Part shown: piece after piece, positions 36,649 to 45,931 of the stretch
How the letters are laid out: the number at the start of each line of letters is the position of its first letter
How positions within the stretch are numbered: the first letter of the stretch is position 1
Assembly (NCBI RefSeq): GCF_013327855.1
Contig: NZ_JABUMX010000001.1
Span: 682,001 to 746,000 of the forward strand
Direction: 5' to 3'
Source: Phyllobacterium pellucidum
Lineage (GTDB): Bacteria > Pseudomonadota > Alphaproteobacteria > Rhizobiales > Rhizobiaceae
Length of the DNA: 64,000 nucleotides
Made by a program: the position numbers and the translations under genes
Notes under the pieces: generated by a model
Database searches by the model: none
What the model saw: only the letters and a program-made list of their open reading frames with translations
What the model was told of the DNA's origin: nothing

Positions 36649-39531
36649 ATGCTGAAAGGCTTATCGCGGGCTCTGGTCCTCATATTCATGCTGCTCGCGG
36701 CCCATACGGCCGCCAATGCCTTCGAAACCATCAAGATCACCAAGGAAAGCACGGCGCTCGACCTGTCGAAGGCCGTCGAGGTCTATCGCAACCAGGGTGA
36801 GACGTTCCAGATTTCAACCGCTCCCGGTACGGACGGCATCGTTCGGCGTATCGAGGTGCAGGCAAACGACAAGCGTTCGACCGGCGACTGGGCGGCATTC
36901 TCGCTCGCCAATCCGACCGACGAACAGATCGACCGTCTGATCGTCGCGCCGCATTTCCGTCTTGTCGGATCGCGCTTCATCTGGCCCGACCTCGGTTCGA
37001 CACGCATCACGTCGATTACCCCCAGCGAAGGCTTCGCCCTCGACCGGCAGGCAAGCGACGACGCGGATATTTTCCTGATCACGCTCAACCCGGGTTCGGT
37101 CATCACCCTTGTCGCGGAGCTTGCTTCTCCCAACCTGCCACAGGTTTATGTGTGGGAGCCGAATGCCTATAAGGATACGGTCAATTCCTATACGCTCTAC
37201 CGCGGCATTCTGCTTGGTATTGCCGGCTTGCTCGCGCTGTTCCTGACGATCCTTTTCGTCGTCAAGGGTACCTCGCTGTTCCCGGCGACGGCAGCCCTCG
37301 CCTGGGCGGTTCTTGCCTATATCTGCGTCGATTTCGGCTTCTGGAGCAAGCTTATCGAAATTGCGCCGGGCAACGAACAAATGTGGCGGGCGGGCACCGA
37401 AGTGGCGCTGGCCGCGACGCTCGTGATCTTCCTTTTCACATATCTCAACCTCAATCGCTGGCACGATAATTTCAGCTATGGCGCGCTGACCTGGATTCTC
37501 GGTCTCGGCATCGTCTCCGGCGTCGCGATCTTCGATCCGCCGATTGCAGCCGGCATTGCCCGCTTTTCCTTCGCGCTGACCATCATAGCCGGCACGATCC
37601 TGATCGGATTCTTCTCGTTCCGCAGCTATGACCGGGCGATCATGCTCATCCCGACGTGGATCCTGCTCCTGGTCTGGCTGATGGGCAGCTGGCTTACCGT
37701 TGCCGGCATTCTTGCCAACGACATCATCCAGCCCGCCCTCGCAGGCGGCCTTGTCCTCATCGTTCTCCTGATCGGCTTTACGGTCATGCAGCACGCTTTT
37801 TCCGGAGGCGCGTTGCAGCAGGGGCTCTTCTCAGACGTCGAGCGGCAGGCGCTCGCCATCATCGGTTCGGGCGACATCGTCTGGGATTGGGACGTGCCGC
37901 GCGACCGCGTTGTCACGACGCCTGACCTGACCAATTTCCTCGGAGCGTCGGCAAGTTCCTTGCACGGGGCCGTGCGCAATTGGCTGCCGATGCTGCATTC
38001 CGACGACCGCGACCGTTTCCGGACTACGCTCGACGTCATTCTCGAGAACCGTCGCGGTCGCATCTCCCAGACCTTCCGCCTGCGCGCCAACGACGGTCAT
38101 TACTACTGGTATTCCTTGAAGGCGCGCCCGGTCATCGGTTCGGATGGTGAGATCGTACGCTGCGTCGGCACCCTGATTGACGTTACCGAACAGAAGAAGG
38201 CGGAGGAGCGGCTGCTCCACGATGCCGTCCACGATAATCTGACCGGCCTTCCCAACCGCGAACTTTTCCTGGATCGCCTCGGCTCGGTGATCACCATGGC
38301 GCAAACGGAAAGCAAAATCCGCCCGACTGTGTTCATCATCGACATCGACCGCTTTAAGCAGGTCAATGACGGGCTCGGCCTGTCTGCCGGCGACACCTTC
38401 CTGCTGACCATATCGCGCCGCCTGCACCGCCTGCTGCGCCCGCAGGATACGCTGAGCCGCCTCTCGGCTGACCAGTTCGGCCTGATCCTCGTATCGGAAA
38501 GCGAGCCCGCCAAGATTGCCGCCTTCGCGGATGCGGTGAAACAGGCGATCCGCGCGCCCATCGCCTTTGCCAAGCGCGAGATTGTTCTCACCGCATCGCT
38601 CGGCCTCATCACATGGACGAGCGGCAGCGCCGCCTCGCCGGAGGATCTGGTGAAGGATGCCGAGCTGGCGATGTACCAGGCGAAACGCTTTGGCGGCGAC
38701 CGCATCGAGCCCTTCCGCCCGGCCTTCCGTGCGGTCGGCAGCGATCGCCTTCAGCTTGAATCGGACCTGCGGCGCGCGCTGGAACGCCGTGAAATCCATA
38801 TGGCCTATCAGCCGATCGTGCGCCTCGATGACAACAGCATCGCCGGCTTTGAAGCGCTCATGCGCTGGGATCATCCGCGCCGCGGATCGATCCCGCCGTC
38901 AGAATTCATTCCCGTCGCCGAAAGTTCCGGCCTCATCGTCCAGCTCGGCCTCTTTGCGATGCAAAAAGCCGCCGAAGATCTCGTCAATTGGCGCCGTACC
39001 CTCGGAGCGACACCGCTCTTCGTCTCGGTCAATATTTCGAGCAGCCAGTTGATCCGCCAGGATCTCATCGATGATGTCCGATCGGTCCTGCTGCAGACGC
39101 AGATCGAGCCGAGCAGCCTGAAGCTCGAACTGACGGAATCTCTGATGATGGAAAATCCGGAGCGCTCCGGCTATGTGCTTTCCAGCATCAAGGCAATGGG
39201 CGTCGGCGTCTCGCTCGACGATTTCGGCACGGGCTATTCCTCGCTTTCCTATCTGACGTCGTTCCCGTTCGATATGATCAAGATCGACCGTTCGTTCCTC
39301 AAGGCCGATCAGCCGCAAAAGGTGACCCTGCTGCGCTCGATGATCAGTATGGCGCATGACCTTGGCCTTGCTGTCGTGTCGGAAGGCATCGAAAATGAAA
39401 GCGATGCGCTGCAACTGCGCCAGATGGGCTGCGAATATGCGCAGAGCTTCATGTTCAGCCCGCCTTTGACGCTGGACGTCGCCACCAAGCTTCTGCGCGA
39501 ACAGTTCCAGCAGTCGAAGGCTGCATCGTAA
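36649..39531 (+). CDS. Membrane c-di-GMP phosphodiesterase with degenerate GGDEF (7TM-PAS-GGDEF-EAL)
   Basis: A 960-residue signalling protein. A signal peptide is followed by a periplasmic beta domain (to about 165) and seven hydrophobic helices (about 180-390), a 7TMR-DISM-like layout. A PAS domain lies near 400-520. The GGDEF domain, from DNLTGLPNR at about 528, has SADQF instead of GGDEF near 606 and so should not make c-di-GMP. The EAL domain is intact: FEALMRW near 734, NISSSQL, LELTES, LDDFGTGYSSLSY near 856, KIDRSF and SEGIEN. I predict a phosphodiesterase. I chose the ATG at 36649 for its signal peptide; ATGs at 36595 and 36598, overlapping the GNAT gene, are possible. It may correspond to Brucella BpdA, which I have not verified. 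Confidence 0.9.
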   Translation: MLKGLSRALVLIFMLLAAHTAANAFETIKITKESTALDLSKAVEVYRNQGETFQISTAPGTDGIVRRIEVQANDKRSTGDWAAFSLANPTDEQIDRLIVAPHFRLVGSRFIWPDLGSTRITSITPSEGFALDRQASDDADIFLITLNPGSVITLVAELASPNLPQVYVWEPNAYKDTVNSYTLYRGILLGIAGLLALFLTILFVVKGTSLFPATAALAWAVLAYICVDFGFWSKLIEIAPGNEQMWRAGTEVALAATLVIFLFTYLNLNRWHDNFSYGALTWILGLGIVSGVAIFDPPIAAGIARFSFALTIIAGTILIGFFSFRSYDRAIMLIPTWILLLVWLMGSWLTVAGILANDIIQPALAGGLVLIVLLIGFTVMQHAFSGGALQQGLFSDVERQALAIIGSGDIVWDWDVPRDRVVTTPDLTNFLGASASSLHGAVRNWLPMLHSDDRDRFRTTLDVILENRRGRISQTFRLRANDGHYYWYSLKARPVIGSDGEIVRCVGTLIDVTEQKKAEERLLHDAVHDNLTGLPNRELFLDRLGSVITMAQTESKIRPTVFIIDIDRFKQVNDGLGLSAGDTFLLTISRRLHRLLRPQDTLSRLSADQFGLILVSESEPAKIAAFADAVKQAIRAPIAFAKREIVLTASLGLITWTSGSAASPEDLVKDAELAMYQAKRFGGDRIEPFRPAFRAVGSDRLQLESDLRRALERREIHMAYQPIVRLDDNSIAGFEALMRWDHPRRGSIPPSEFIPVAESSGLIVQLGLFAMQKAAEDLVNWRRTLGATPLFVSVNISSSQLIRQDLIDDVRSVLLQTQIEPSSLKLELTESLMMENPERSGYVLSSIKAMGVGVSLDDFGTGYSSLSYLTSFPFDMIKIDRSFLKADQPQKVTLLRSMISMAHDLGLAVVSEGIENESDALQLRQMGCEYAQSFMFSPPLTLDVATKLLREQFQQSKAAS

Positions 39532-39586
39532 GACTAAAAGCGGGCTTGGAATTGGCGAAGAGACTGCTATTATTTGTAACTGGAGC

Positions 39587-39617
39587 GTGGGGCGAGCTTT
39601 CGCCGCCCCACCTTTAC
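39587..39617 (+). terminator. Likely terminator after the EAL gene
   Basis: An 8-bp perfect G/C-rich stem GTGGGGCG / CGCCCCAC with a 9-nt loop lies 55 bp after the stop and is followed by CTTTACCTT. The stem is strong but the T content is only moderate. Confidence 0.6.
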
Positions 39618-39632
39618 CTTAGGTAATCAATC

Positions 39633-39672
39633 GAACCCGGATGCAGACTTGCCAGCCCGTCCGGGTTCTTTT
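39633..39672 (+). terminator. Second hairpin with T run downstream of the EAL gene
   Basis: A 9-bp stem GAACCCGGA / TCCGGGTTC with an 18-nt loop is followed by TTTTGATTT. It could be a back-up terminator or the 3' end of a small RNA. Its minus-strand half resembles a tRNA T-arm (GGGTTCGATT), but no tRNA body is present. Confidence 0.5.
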
Positions 39673-39912
39673 GATTTCAAAGGTAATAGTCAGTGGCAAA
39701 AGCCACATGCCTATTCTCCGAGTTTGAGAGCAAGGCCGTTGCCACGGTCGGGAGGCCCATCGTCCCGATGCACCAGCTGGCTTGATGCTGCTACTTGGCT
39801 CTCGCTTTATTGATTGCTTGGATTTGGATTCCCAACAAGAAATGCAGGGTTGAATCCCTTGCTGTATCGCGTTGCAGGGCGACAGACGAAATGTCAAAAC
39901 CGGTAGGTGAAC

Positions 39913-40515
39913 TTAGGCGTGGCCCGCGACCGTGGCGAGGCGCGACGGGTCGATACCCATATAGGCGAGCAGCCGATCATAGGTGCTGTCAATGTTCGGA
40001 TCGAAGAGCAGATCGTGCGGCGCCTGGCAAGTAAGCCAGCCATTATTGGCGATCTCGTTTTCGAGCTGGCCGGAGGCCCATCCCGAATAACCCAAGGTCA
40101 TCAATGCCTTGCGCGGACCACGTCCGCCTGAGATGGCGCGCAGGATGTCGACCGTTCCCGTCAGGCAGAGTTCCTCGGCAACGGGCATGGTGGAATCCGT
40201 CAGATAATCGTCGGAATGGAGGACAAAGCCGCGCCGCACTTCGACGGGGCCGCCGTTGCGGACGAGGAAATCGCGCGTTCTGTCCGGCATCATGATGACT
40301 TGCTGCTCATCGAGCACGCCAAGCTGAACCAAAATTTCCGCAAATTCCATTTCCTGGGCGCGATTGATGATGAGACCCATCGCGCCATTTTCCGAATGGG
40401 CGCAGATGTAGATGACCGAGCGCGCAAAACGGCTGTCTTCCATCCCCGGCATGGCGAGAAGGAATTGTCCATTCAGAAAACCGGCTTCGTTGGTCGCGTC
40501 TCTCAAGTTTCCCAT
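39913..40515 (-). CDS. YqgE/AlgH family protein (DUF179)
   Basis: A 200-residue protein of the AlgH/YqgE family. It opens with [28 protein letters not shown], the family hallmark, followed by GAMGLIINR and, in the second half, [21 protein letters not shown]. No enzymatic activity is established for the family; AlgH was first linked to alginate regulation in Pseudomonas. The ATG at 40515 lacks a clear ribosome binding site. The frame is open back to a GTG at 40611, but the extra residues do not match the family. It is divergent from the DsbD-N-like gene. Confidence 0.9.
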   Translation of the reverse strand: MGNLRDATNEAGFLNGQFLLAMPGMEDSRFARSVIYICAHSENGAMGLIINRAQEMEFAEILVQLGVLDEQQVIMMPDRTRDFLVRNGGPVEVRRGFVLHSDDYLTDSTMPVAEELCLTGTVDILRAISGGRGPRKALMTLGYSGWASGQLENEIANNGWLTCQAPHDLLFDPNIDSTYDRLLAYMGIDPSRLATVAGHA

Positions 40516-40689
40516 AAGAATAAGGGTACCAAGGATTCTATAAATGACAACGCCCAATGGTAACGAATTGTAAACGACAGCGTTACCGGGGAGAAAAGTT
40601 TGGCTGAACACGACTTCGTCACACAGATATGATGGGCAAATCCCCTCATCTCCTTGATCGCAACGAAAAGCATTGTAATTGTCGCCGCC

Positions 40690-41487
40690 ATGAAAACAAA
40701 ATTCCTTTGCCTCCTTGCCTCATTGCTCTTCGCTTTTCCGGCGGCCGCTGCCAGTTCAGACTGGACCAGTACGCCGGGCGGCAAGGTCCGCGTTATCGTC
40801 GACAATCCTGCGGACGGGACCCCGGAGATCCGCGGCGCCATCCAGATCAATCTCGATCCGGGCTGGAAGACCTATTGGAAGGAACCGGGTGACGCAGGCG
40901 TACCCCCGGAACTCGATCTCACCGCGAGCAGCAACATTAAAGCCTATGCGCTTGCCTTCCCGACGCCGCACCGCTTCGCCGATGGAGGCACGCAGTGGGC
41001 CGGGTACAAGAAGCCCGTGTCGCTCCCGTTCACGCTGACGCTGGAAGACCCCGCCAAGCCAGCCCATCTCAAGGGGCACGCCTTCCTCGGCATATGCGAA
41101 ACAATTTGCATTCCCGTCACGGCCGAGTTCGATATTGCCATCGACGGTACGCCGAGCGACGCGCTGACCAAGGCGGAGATTTCGACCGCATTTGATCAAT
41201 TGCCGGCACCAGCATCGGCGGAATTCGGCGTTCGAGCCGTCACGCGCGACAATGACCATCTTGATTTCACGGCTGATCTTGCGGCGGGCAGCGAAGAGAT
41301 CGACCTCTTCGTGGCCGCGGAAGGCGGGGCAAATTTCGGCATGTCGAAATTGAAGAGCCGCGACGGCAAAAGCGCCGTCTTCGCCGTGCCGCTCGTTTCC
41401 GGCGCACAGGCAAAGCCTAGCCTCCTGTACTATACGCTGGTGCAGGGCGACAAGTCCGTATCCGGAACAATTCCCTTCAAAGAATAG
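40690..41487 (+). CDS. Periplasmic protein with DsbD N-terminal-like domain
   Basis: A 265-residue exported protein. The signal [20 protein letters not shown] ends near residue 20. The mature domain resembles the periplasmic DsbD-alpha domain, with [21 protein letters not shown] and [15 protein letters not shown]. Its cysteines stand as CxxxC, suggesting a redox-active or metal-binding pair. It lacks the transmembrane relay and C-terminal thioredoxin domain of full DsbD, so it must receive electrons from another partner or act as a copper/thiol chaperone. Similar short proteins occur in other alphaproteobacteria. The Prx5 gene follows after 66 bp on the same strand, giving a loose redox theme. 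Confidence 0.85.
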   Translation: MKTKFLCLLASLLFAFPAAAASSDWTSTPGGKVRVIVDNPADGTPEIRGAIQINLDPGWKTYWKEPGDAGVPPELDLTASSNIKAYALAFPTPHRFADGGTQWAGYKKPVSLPFTLTLEDPAKPAHLKGHAFLGICETICIPVTAEFDIAIDGTPSDALTKAEISTAFDQLPAPASAEFGVRAVTRDNDHLDFTADLAAGSEEIDLFVAAEGGANFGMSKLKSRDGKSAVFAVPLVSGAQAKPSLLYYTLVQGDKSVSGTIPFKE

Positions 41488-41553
41488 CTCGACTTTTCAC
41501 CATCCGCACCCTATCTGCGAAAGGCCTTTGCGCAATCTCAAGAGGAGCGATTC

Positions 41554-42039
41554 ATGACTATCAAGGTAGGCGAACGTTTGCCCGATGCCACATTCAAGAC
41601 CAAGACCGATGAGGGCGTCAGCGAAGTACGCTCCGACAGCCTGTTCAAGGGCAAGAAGGTCGTTCTCTTTGCCGTTCCAGGTGCGTTCACGCCCACATGC
41701 AGCATGAACCACCTCCCCGGTTATCTCGAAAACCGCGACGCTATTCTCGCGAAGGGCGTCGATAGCATCGTCGTCGTCGCCGTGAACGATCCGCACGTCA
41801 TGGGTGCCTGGGCCAAAGCGACCAACGGCGAAGGCAAGATCCAGTATCTGTCGGATGGAAATGCGACCTTCACCAAGGCCGTGGGCCTCGAAATCGATCT
41901 TGCCGCCGGCAATATGGGCGTGCGCTCGAAGCGCTATTCCATGCTCGTCGAGGACGGCGTCGTCAAGGAACTAAACATCGAGGAAGCGCCGGGACAGGCC
42001 GTTACATCGAGCGCTGCAACCCTGCTCGGCCAGCTCTGA
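41554..42039 (+). CDS. Peroxiredoxin, Prx5 type
   Basis: A 161-residue thiol peroxidase of the Prx5 / hybrid peroxiredoxin family that reduces hydrogen peroxide and alkyl hydroperoxides. The peroxidatic Cys lies in VPGAFTPTCSMNHLPGY at about residue 49, with the conserved Thr three residues before it. The helix-strand VNDPHVMGAW and the C-terminal LVEDGVVKELNIEEAPG are typical. There is no fused glutaredoxin domain, so an external glutaredoxin or thioredoxin must recycle it. AGAGGAG stands upstream of the ATG. It converges on rnhA with only 19 bp between the stops, overlapped by a shared hairpin. Confidence 0.95.
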   Translation: MTIKVGERLPDATFKTKTDEGVSEVRSDSLFKGKKVVLFAVPGAFTPTCSMNHLPGYLENRDAILAKGVDSIVVVAVNDPHVMGAWAKATNGEGKIQYLSDGNATFTKAVGLEIDLAAGNMGVRSKRYSMLVEDGVVKELNIEEAPGQAVTSSAATLLGQL

Positions 42040-42049
42040 TCTTATGGCT

Positions 42050-42072
42050 GCGAGGGCTTTACCGGCCCTCGC
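42050..42072. terminator. Shared hairpin between the convergent Prx5 gene and rnhA
   Basis: A perfect 8-bp stem GCGAGGGC / GCCCTCGC with a 7-nt loop starts 10 bp after the peroxiredoxin stop and extends 14 bp into the 3' end of rnhA. Neither strand has a long T run; it probably terminates or stabilises both transcripts. Confidence 0.55.
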
Positions 42073-42526
42073 CGCCTTGGACCACCGGCTTGCGCTTGAA
42101 TGGAGCCATGCCCGCCCGCGCAAGTTCATCGGCGCGCTCGTTTTCCGGGTGGCCGGCGTGCCCCTTCACCCAATGCCACACGACCTTGTGTCGCTTGCGC
42201 GCTTCATCAAGCTGTTGCCAAAGCTCGGCATTCTTCACCGGCTTCTTGGCCGCCGTCTTCCAGCCATTGCGCTTCCAGCCTTCGATCCAGCCTGAAATAC
42301 CGTCGCGTACATAGACGGAGTCCGTATAGAGATCGACGTGGCAAGGCTCCTTCAGCGCGCTCAGGGCCGCAATTGCCGCCATGAGTTCCATGCGGTTGTT
42401 GGTTGTGTCGGCCTCGCCGCCGGAGAGTTCTTTTTCGTTGCCGTTCCAACGCAGGACAGCGCCCCAGCCACCCGGGCCAGGATTGCCGGAACAAGCGCCG
42501 TCGGTGAACGCTTCGATATCCTTCAT
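42059..42526 (-). CDS. rnhA: Ribonuclease HI
   Basis: Degrades the RNA strand of RNA-DNA hybrids, clearing primers and R-loops. The 155 residues match type 1 RNase H. All catalytic carboxylates are visible: Asp in [16 protein letters not shown], Glu in NRMELMAAI, Asp in LYTDSVYV and the C-terminal Asp in [14 protein letters not shown], with the preceding HWVKGH. The ATG overlaps the thrB stop by 4 nt, so it is the last gene of the DUF983-SURF1-ispH-thrB-rnhA unit. Confidence 0.97.
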   Translation of the reverse strand: MKDIEAFTDGACSGNPGPGGWGAVLRWNGNEKELSGGEADTTNNRMELMAAIAALSALKEPCHVDLYTDSVYVRDGISGWIEGWKRNGWKTAAKKPVKNAELWQQLDEARKRHKVVWHWVKGHAGHPENERADELARAGMAPFKRKPVVQGGEGR

Positions 42527-43503
42527 GCGCGTCGTCCTTCGAGGACCAGCCCATATTCCTCAGCAGACTTGATCTGGCGATGAAACCGCATGCGGCGCAG
42601 ATACTCCATCGGGTCCTTCTTCACGACGAGGCTGCCCTCAGGCGTGTTCAGCCAGTCATAGAGGCGGGTCAGCATGAAGCGGAGGGCCGAGCCACGCGCA
42701 AGGATCGGCAGGCTTGCCGCCTCGTCGGCCGAAAGCGGCCGGATGGAATTATAGCCGCGCAGCAGCGCAGTACCCTTGGTGAGGTTGAACGCATTGTCCT
42801 TTTCGAAGCACCAGGCGTTGAGACACACCGCAACGTCGTAGGCGAGAAGGTCGGTGCAGGCGAAATAGAAGTCGATGAGGCCGGAAAGCTTGTTGCCGAG
42901 GAAGAAGACATTGTCCGGAAACAGATCCGCGTGAATGACACCATGCGGCAGGTGCGATGGCCAGTTCGCCTCGAAAAACGCGAGATCGGCTTCGGTTTCG
43001 CTGGCAAGGCCAGGTTCCACTCCGTCCGCGCCTGCCCTGGAATTCTCCCAGAGCGGCCGCCAGCCTTCGACCGAGAGCGCGTTCTTCCGCCGCATGGGGA
43101 AATCCTCGCCCGCAATGTGCATCCGCGCTAGCGCCTCGCCAAGCGCGAAGCAATGCTGCACCGTCGGGCGGCGCATCCACATGCCTTCAAGGAAGGTAAC
43201 GATCGCGGCGGGGCGGCCGGCAAGCTCGCCAATGCTTGAACCGGATTTCTGGTTCACCGGCAATGGACAACTGATCCCCTTGCCCGCGAGATGGCGCATG
43301 AGACCGAGAAAGAACGGCAGGTCGTTGCTATTCACCCGCTTCTCGTAAAGGGTCAGAATGAACGAGCCTGCACTTGTGTGCAGGAGATAGTTCGAATTCT
43401 CGACACCTTCGGCAATGCCCTTATAGGAGAGCAGCTCGCCGATCTCATAGTCCTTGAGAAAATGCGCCAGGTCGATTTCGTTGATGTCGGTGTAGACGGC
43501 CAT
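42523..43503 (-). CDS. thrB: Homoserine kinase (choline kinase-like ThrB)
   Basis: Phosphorylates homoserine for ThrC. This is the aminoglycoside phosphotransferase-fold type used by many proteobacteria, not the GHMP kinase of Escherichia coli. The 326 residues show [16 protein letters not shown] at the N-terminus and [15 protein letters not shown] in the nucleotide loop. The catalytic Asp is in [14 protein letters not shown] and the metal Asp in [19 protein letters not shown]. It begins 2 bp after the ispH stop and overlaps rnhA. The ispH-thrB-rnhA order is common in Hyphomicrobiales. Confidence 0.95.
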   Translation of the reverse strand: MAVYTDINEIDLAHFLKDYEIGELLSYKGIAEGVENSNYLLHTSAGSFILTLYEKRVNSNDLPFFLGLMRHLAGKGISCPLPVNQKSGSSIGELAGRPAAIVTFLEGMWMRRPTVQHCFALGEALARMHIAGEDFPMRRKNALSVEGWRPLWENSRAGADGVEPGLASETEADLAFFEANWPSHLPHGVIHADLFPDNVFFLGNKLSGLIDFYFACTDLLAYDVAVCLNAWCFEKDNAFNLTKGTALLRGYNSIRPLSADEAASLPILARGSALRFMLTRLYDWLNTPEGSLVVKKDPMEYLRRMRFHRQIKSAEEYGLVLEGRRA

Positions 43504-43505
43504 GA

Positions 43506-44507
43506 TCAGCGGCTTCCGTTGACGAAGGCCATGTCGAGGCTTGTCAGTTCCACGTCACGCAGATCGCGCATGACGTGGAAGTTTTCGGTCTCGATGGTCG
43601 TTTCAGCAAGTTCGATGGACACGGTGTAGCGTTCCGAAAAGAATTGAATGATTTCGTCGACGATGATTTCCGGAGCCGAGGCGCCGGCGGAAAGTCCAAC
43701 CACGGATATGTCGCCGACCTGGTCCCACTCGATATCCGACGCGCGCTGCACCAGCATCGAGTGGCTTGCGCCCGAACGCTCCGCGACTTCGACGAGCCGC
43801 TTCGAATTGGACGAATTGGGCGCGCCGACAACGAGGAAGAGGTCGCATCCCGGCGCCGCCGCTTTCACGGCGTCCTGGCGGTTGGTGGTTGCATAGCAGA
43901 TGGATTCGGCGGCCGGTGCCATCAAGGCTGGAAAACGCTGATGCAGGGTAGCAATAATTCCGGCGGTGTCGTCCACCGACAGCGTTGTCTGCGTCACGAA
44001 GCCGAGATTGTCCGGATCGACGGGCATGTAAGCCTCGGCGTCCTCGATCGTTTCGATCAGCGTAACGGCGCCTTCCGGCAGTTGGCCCATCGTTCCGATA
44101 ACCTCCGGATGGCCGGAGTGACCGACCAGGATCACGTGCCGGCCGAGGCGCTGATGCCGCATCGCCTGCTTGTGCACCTTGGAGACCAGTGGACAGGTGG
44201 CGTCGAGATAAAAGAGGTTCTTGTTCTGCGCATCGGCGGGAACAGATTTAGGCACGCCGTGGGCGGAAAAGACCACGGGCTGGTCGCGATGTTCCGCTGG
44301 GATTTCGTCGAGTTCCTCGACGAATACGGCGCCCCGGGCCTGCAGGCCCTCGACCACATAGCGGTTGTGCACGATTTCGTGGCGCACATAGACCGGCGCG
44401 CCGTATTTTTTCAGAGCCAGAACCACGATCTGGATCGCCCTGTCCACCCCGGCGCAAAATCCGCGCGGACCGCAAAGGCGGATTGTCAGCGGTCTCTTCT
44501 CAGGCAT
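43506..44507 (-). CDS. ispH: 4-hydroxy-3-methylbut-2-enyl diphosphate reductase
   Basis: Last enzyme of the MEP isoprenoid pathway; it makes IPP and DMAPP from HMBPP with a 4Fe-4S cluster. The 333 residues include the three cluster cysteines, in [27 protein letters not shown] and [14 protein letters not shown]. The conserved [15 protein letters not shown] and [13 protein letters not shown] blocks bind the diphosphate. Dxs, the first enzyme of the same pathway, is at 55690 in this window. It is followed by thrB after 2 bp and preceded by SURF1 with a 51-bp gap. Confidence 0.97.
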   Translation of the reverse strand: MPEKRPLTIRLCGPRGFCAGVDRAIQIVVLALKKYGAPVYVRHEIVHNRYVVEGLQARGAVFVEELDEIPAEHRDQPVVFSAHGVPKSVPADAQNKNLFYLDATCPLVSKVHKQAMRHQRLGRHVILVGHSGHPEVIGTMGQLPEGAVTLIETIEDAEAYMPVDPDNLGFVTQTTLSVDDTAGIIATLHQRFPALMAPAAESICYATTNRQDAVKAAAPGCDLFLVVGAPNSSNSKRLVEVAERSGASHSMLVQRASDIEWDQVGDISVVGLSAGASAPEIIVDEIIQFFSERYTVSIELAETTIETENFHVMRDLRDVELTSLDMAFVNGSR

Positions 44508-44558
44508 CTTTATCGTCTCGCGGAACCGGTTGAAATGCTACTTGGACTTGGGCGGCAA

Positions 44559-45359
44559 TCAGCGGGAAGTCAAGTCGGAAGACGATGCTGCATCGACGGC
44601 CGTCTTGTTTTCCGCTGGGAGTTTATAGCGTCGCCGCAGCGAGATTGCCAAAATTACGACCAGGGTTGCCGCAAGGCCATACCAGGTGACGGCATATTGC
44701 AAGTGGCTGTTGGGCAGATCGATGATCGTGACCCCGCCGACCGGCGCACCACCCGGGTTGGGCGTCTTGTCGGCGTCGATGAAGAAGGGCACGAGCTTTT
44801 CCTTGCCGATCCCCGACTGCGAGGCCATAGTCGCGAGGTCTTTCCAGTAATAGATATTGGCGGAAAGATCATTGTCCGGAACAAGCGAGGACGGCTTGGC
44901 ATCCAGCGGGTTGCGGGCAAGGCCGGTTATCGTCACCCGACCCTCGACCTCGCCCGCTGGGCGCGTTGCCGGTTCCTTCCGGTCGTAGGGCACGAAGCCG
45001 CGATTGACGAAAACCGTGCGGCCATCATCAAGCAGCAGCGGCGTATAAACGTAAAAGCCGGAATAACCCTCGTAGGTCGCGAAGAAATGCCGCTCCTTGT
45101 CGTTCAGCAGCCGGCCGGCAACCTTGACGGTGCGGTAATCCACATCCTGACCTTCGTTCCAGATCTTTTCGATTTCGGCGAGCGGAACTGGTGCGGCATG
45201 GGTCCGCGCTTCGATCTCCGCAAGGAGACCTTCCTTCCAGTAGAGCCGTTCGACCTGCCACGTGCCGAGCGCCATGAGAATTGCGAAGAGCACTGCGCCA
45301 AGGATAAGCGTGATCCAGGGAAATCTTGGGCGGTCCGCCGTTACGTATATCTTACTCAT
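44559..45359 (-). CDS. SURF1-family cytochrome oxidase assembly protein
   Basis: A 266-residue inner-membrane protein with one helix near the N-terminus (WITLILGAVLFAILMALGTW) and one near the C-terminus (YAVTWYGLAATLVVILAISL), the hairpin topology of SURF1/Shy1. The family blocks LGTWQVERLYWKEGL, VFVNRGFVPYDRK and HLQYAVTWYGLA are intact. It helps insert haem a into subunit I of aa3 oxidase. The start overlaps the DUF983 stop by 8 nt. Its position downstream of the cta operon fits its role, although a terminator separates the two units. Confidence 0.95.
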   Translation of the reverse strand: MSKIYVTADRPRFPWITLILGAVLFAILMALGTWQVERLYWKEGLLAEIEARTHAAPVPLAEIEKIWNEGQDVDYRTVKVAGRLLNDKERHFFATYEGYSGFYVYTPLLLDDGRTVFVNRGFVPYDRKEPATRPAGEVEGRVTITGLARNPLDAKPSSLVPDNDLSANIYYWKDLATMASQSGIGKEKLVPFFIDADKTPNPGGAPVGGVTIIDLPNSHLQYAVTWYGLAATLVVILAISLRRRYKLPAENKTAVDAASSSDLTSR

Positions 45360-45747
45360 GAGCGGCCGGGCGGTCGAGCCGTCCCTCGGCAGCCTTGTGC
45401 TTGTACTGGAGGGCGATGAGAATGCCCTTCATCCAGCGGAGCGTGGCGAGACAAAGCACGAGTGCGAGCGGTATCCATAGGATGAAATGGACCCAGAGCG
45501 GCGGGTCGATATTGACCTCCATCCATAGGGCAAGGCCAACCACGATGAAGCCGATCAGCAGCATGACCAGCACGGCCGGCCCCTCGCCCGTATCGATGAA
45601 CGAATAATCGAGACCGCAATTGGTGCATCGCGGCGCGGGCTTCACAAATCCATCGAACAATTTGCCCTGGCCGCAGCGCGGGCATTTGGCCTTGATGCCG
45701 GCCACGATCGGATCGACGGGCGGGTAAAGGGCTGTGTCTTCGTTCAT
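45352..45747 (-). CDS. DUF983 family membrane protein
   Basis: A 131-residue protein with an N-terminal zinc-ribbon-like Cys set, CPRCGQGKLFDGF and CTNCGLDYSF (CxxC twice), followed by two transmembrane helices (about 56-78 and 85-107). DUF983 proteins regularly sit between ctaE and surf1 in alphaproteobacteria and are presumed to take part in oxidase biogenesis, though no activity is established. The ATG at 45747 is the first gene after the ctaE terminator, so its promoter should lie in 45748-45870. It overlaps the SURF1 gene. Confidence 0.9.
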   Translation of the reverse strand: MNEDTALYPPVDPIVAGIKAKCPRCGQGKLFDGFVKPAPRCTNCGLDYSFIDTGEGPAVLVMLLIGFIVVGLALWMEVNIDPPLWVHFILWIPLALVLCLATLRWMKGILIALQYKHKAAEGRLDRPAAHE

Positions 45748-45872
45748 TGAAATCTGCGCTCGAAGGATTGTTTCAGTTGGCGTTGTGATCGGGACAAGCG
45801 TCGAGATTAAGGCCGCGTGCGATTAGTGACGCCGTTTGGTTGATCTGTCCAGCAGCCAAGTTGAAGCACATC

Positions 45873-45911
45873 CCAAAGAAAAGGGCGGGCCATGTCACCA
45901 TGCCCGCCCTT
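45873..45911 (-). terminator. Rho-independent terminator after ctaE
   Basis: On the minus strand a 10-bp stem AAGGGCGGGC / GCCCGCCCTT (45902-45911 with 45881-45890) has an 11-nt loop and is followed by TTTCTTTGG. It starts 20 bp after the ctaE stop and marks the end of the oxidase operon. Confidence 0.88.
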
Positions 45912-45931
45912 CACGTCTCGATAGATGCCGC

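Larger units (their letters stand above)
39532..39912. other. Hairpin-rich gap without a recognisable gene
   Basis: This 381-bp stretch between the EAL gene and yqgE holds at least four inverted repeats: 39587-39611, 39633-39668, 39693-39706 and a bulged one near 39827-39858. A 92-codon frame on the minus strand spans most of it but has no ribosome binding site and an unconvincing composition. The first two hairpins are listed as terminators. The rest could be a small RNA, a relic of a deleted gene or an intergenic repeat element; I cannot tell which. Confidence 0.4.

Noticed and set aside
39633-39668. tRNA remnant suggested by GGGTTCGATT on the minus strand
   Set aside because: Only the T-arm-like half is seen; no acceptor, D or anticodon arms can be drawn, and the stem is better explained as a terminator hairpin.
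43575-45419. A 614-codon plus-strand frame antisense to ispH and the SURF1 gene
   Set aside because: It spans two well-supported genes and the gap between them, which is typical of third-position G+C bias.
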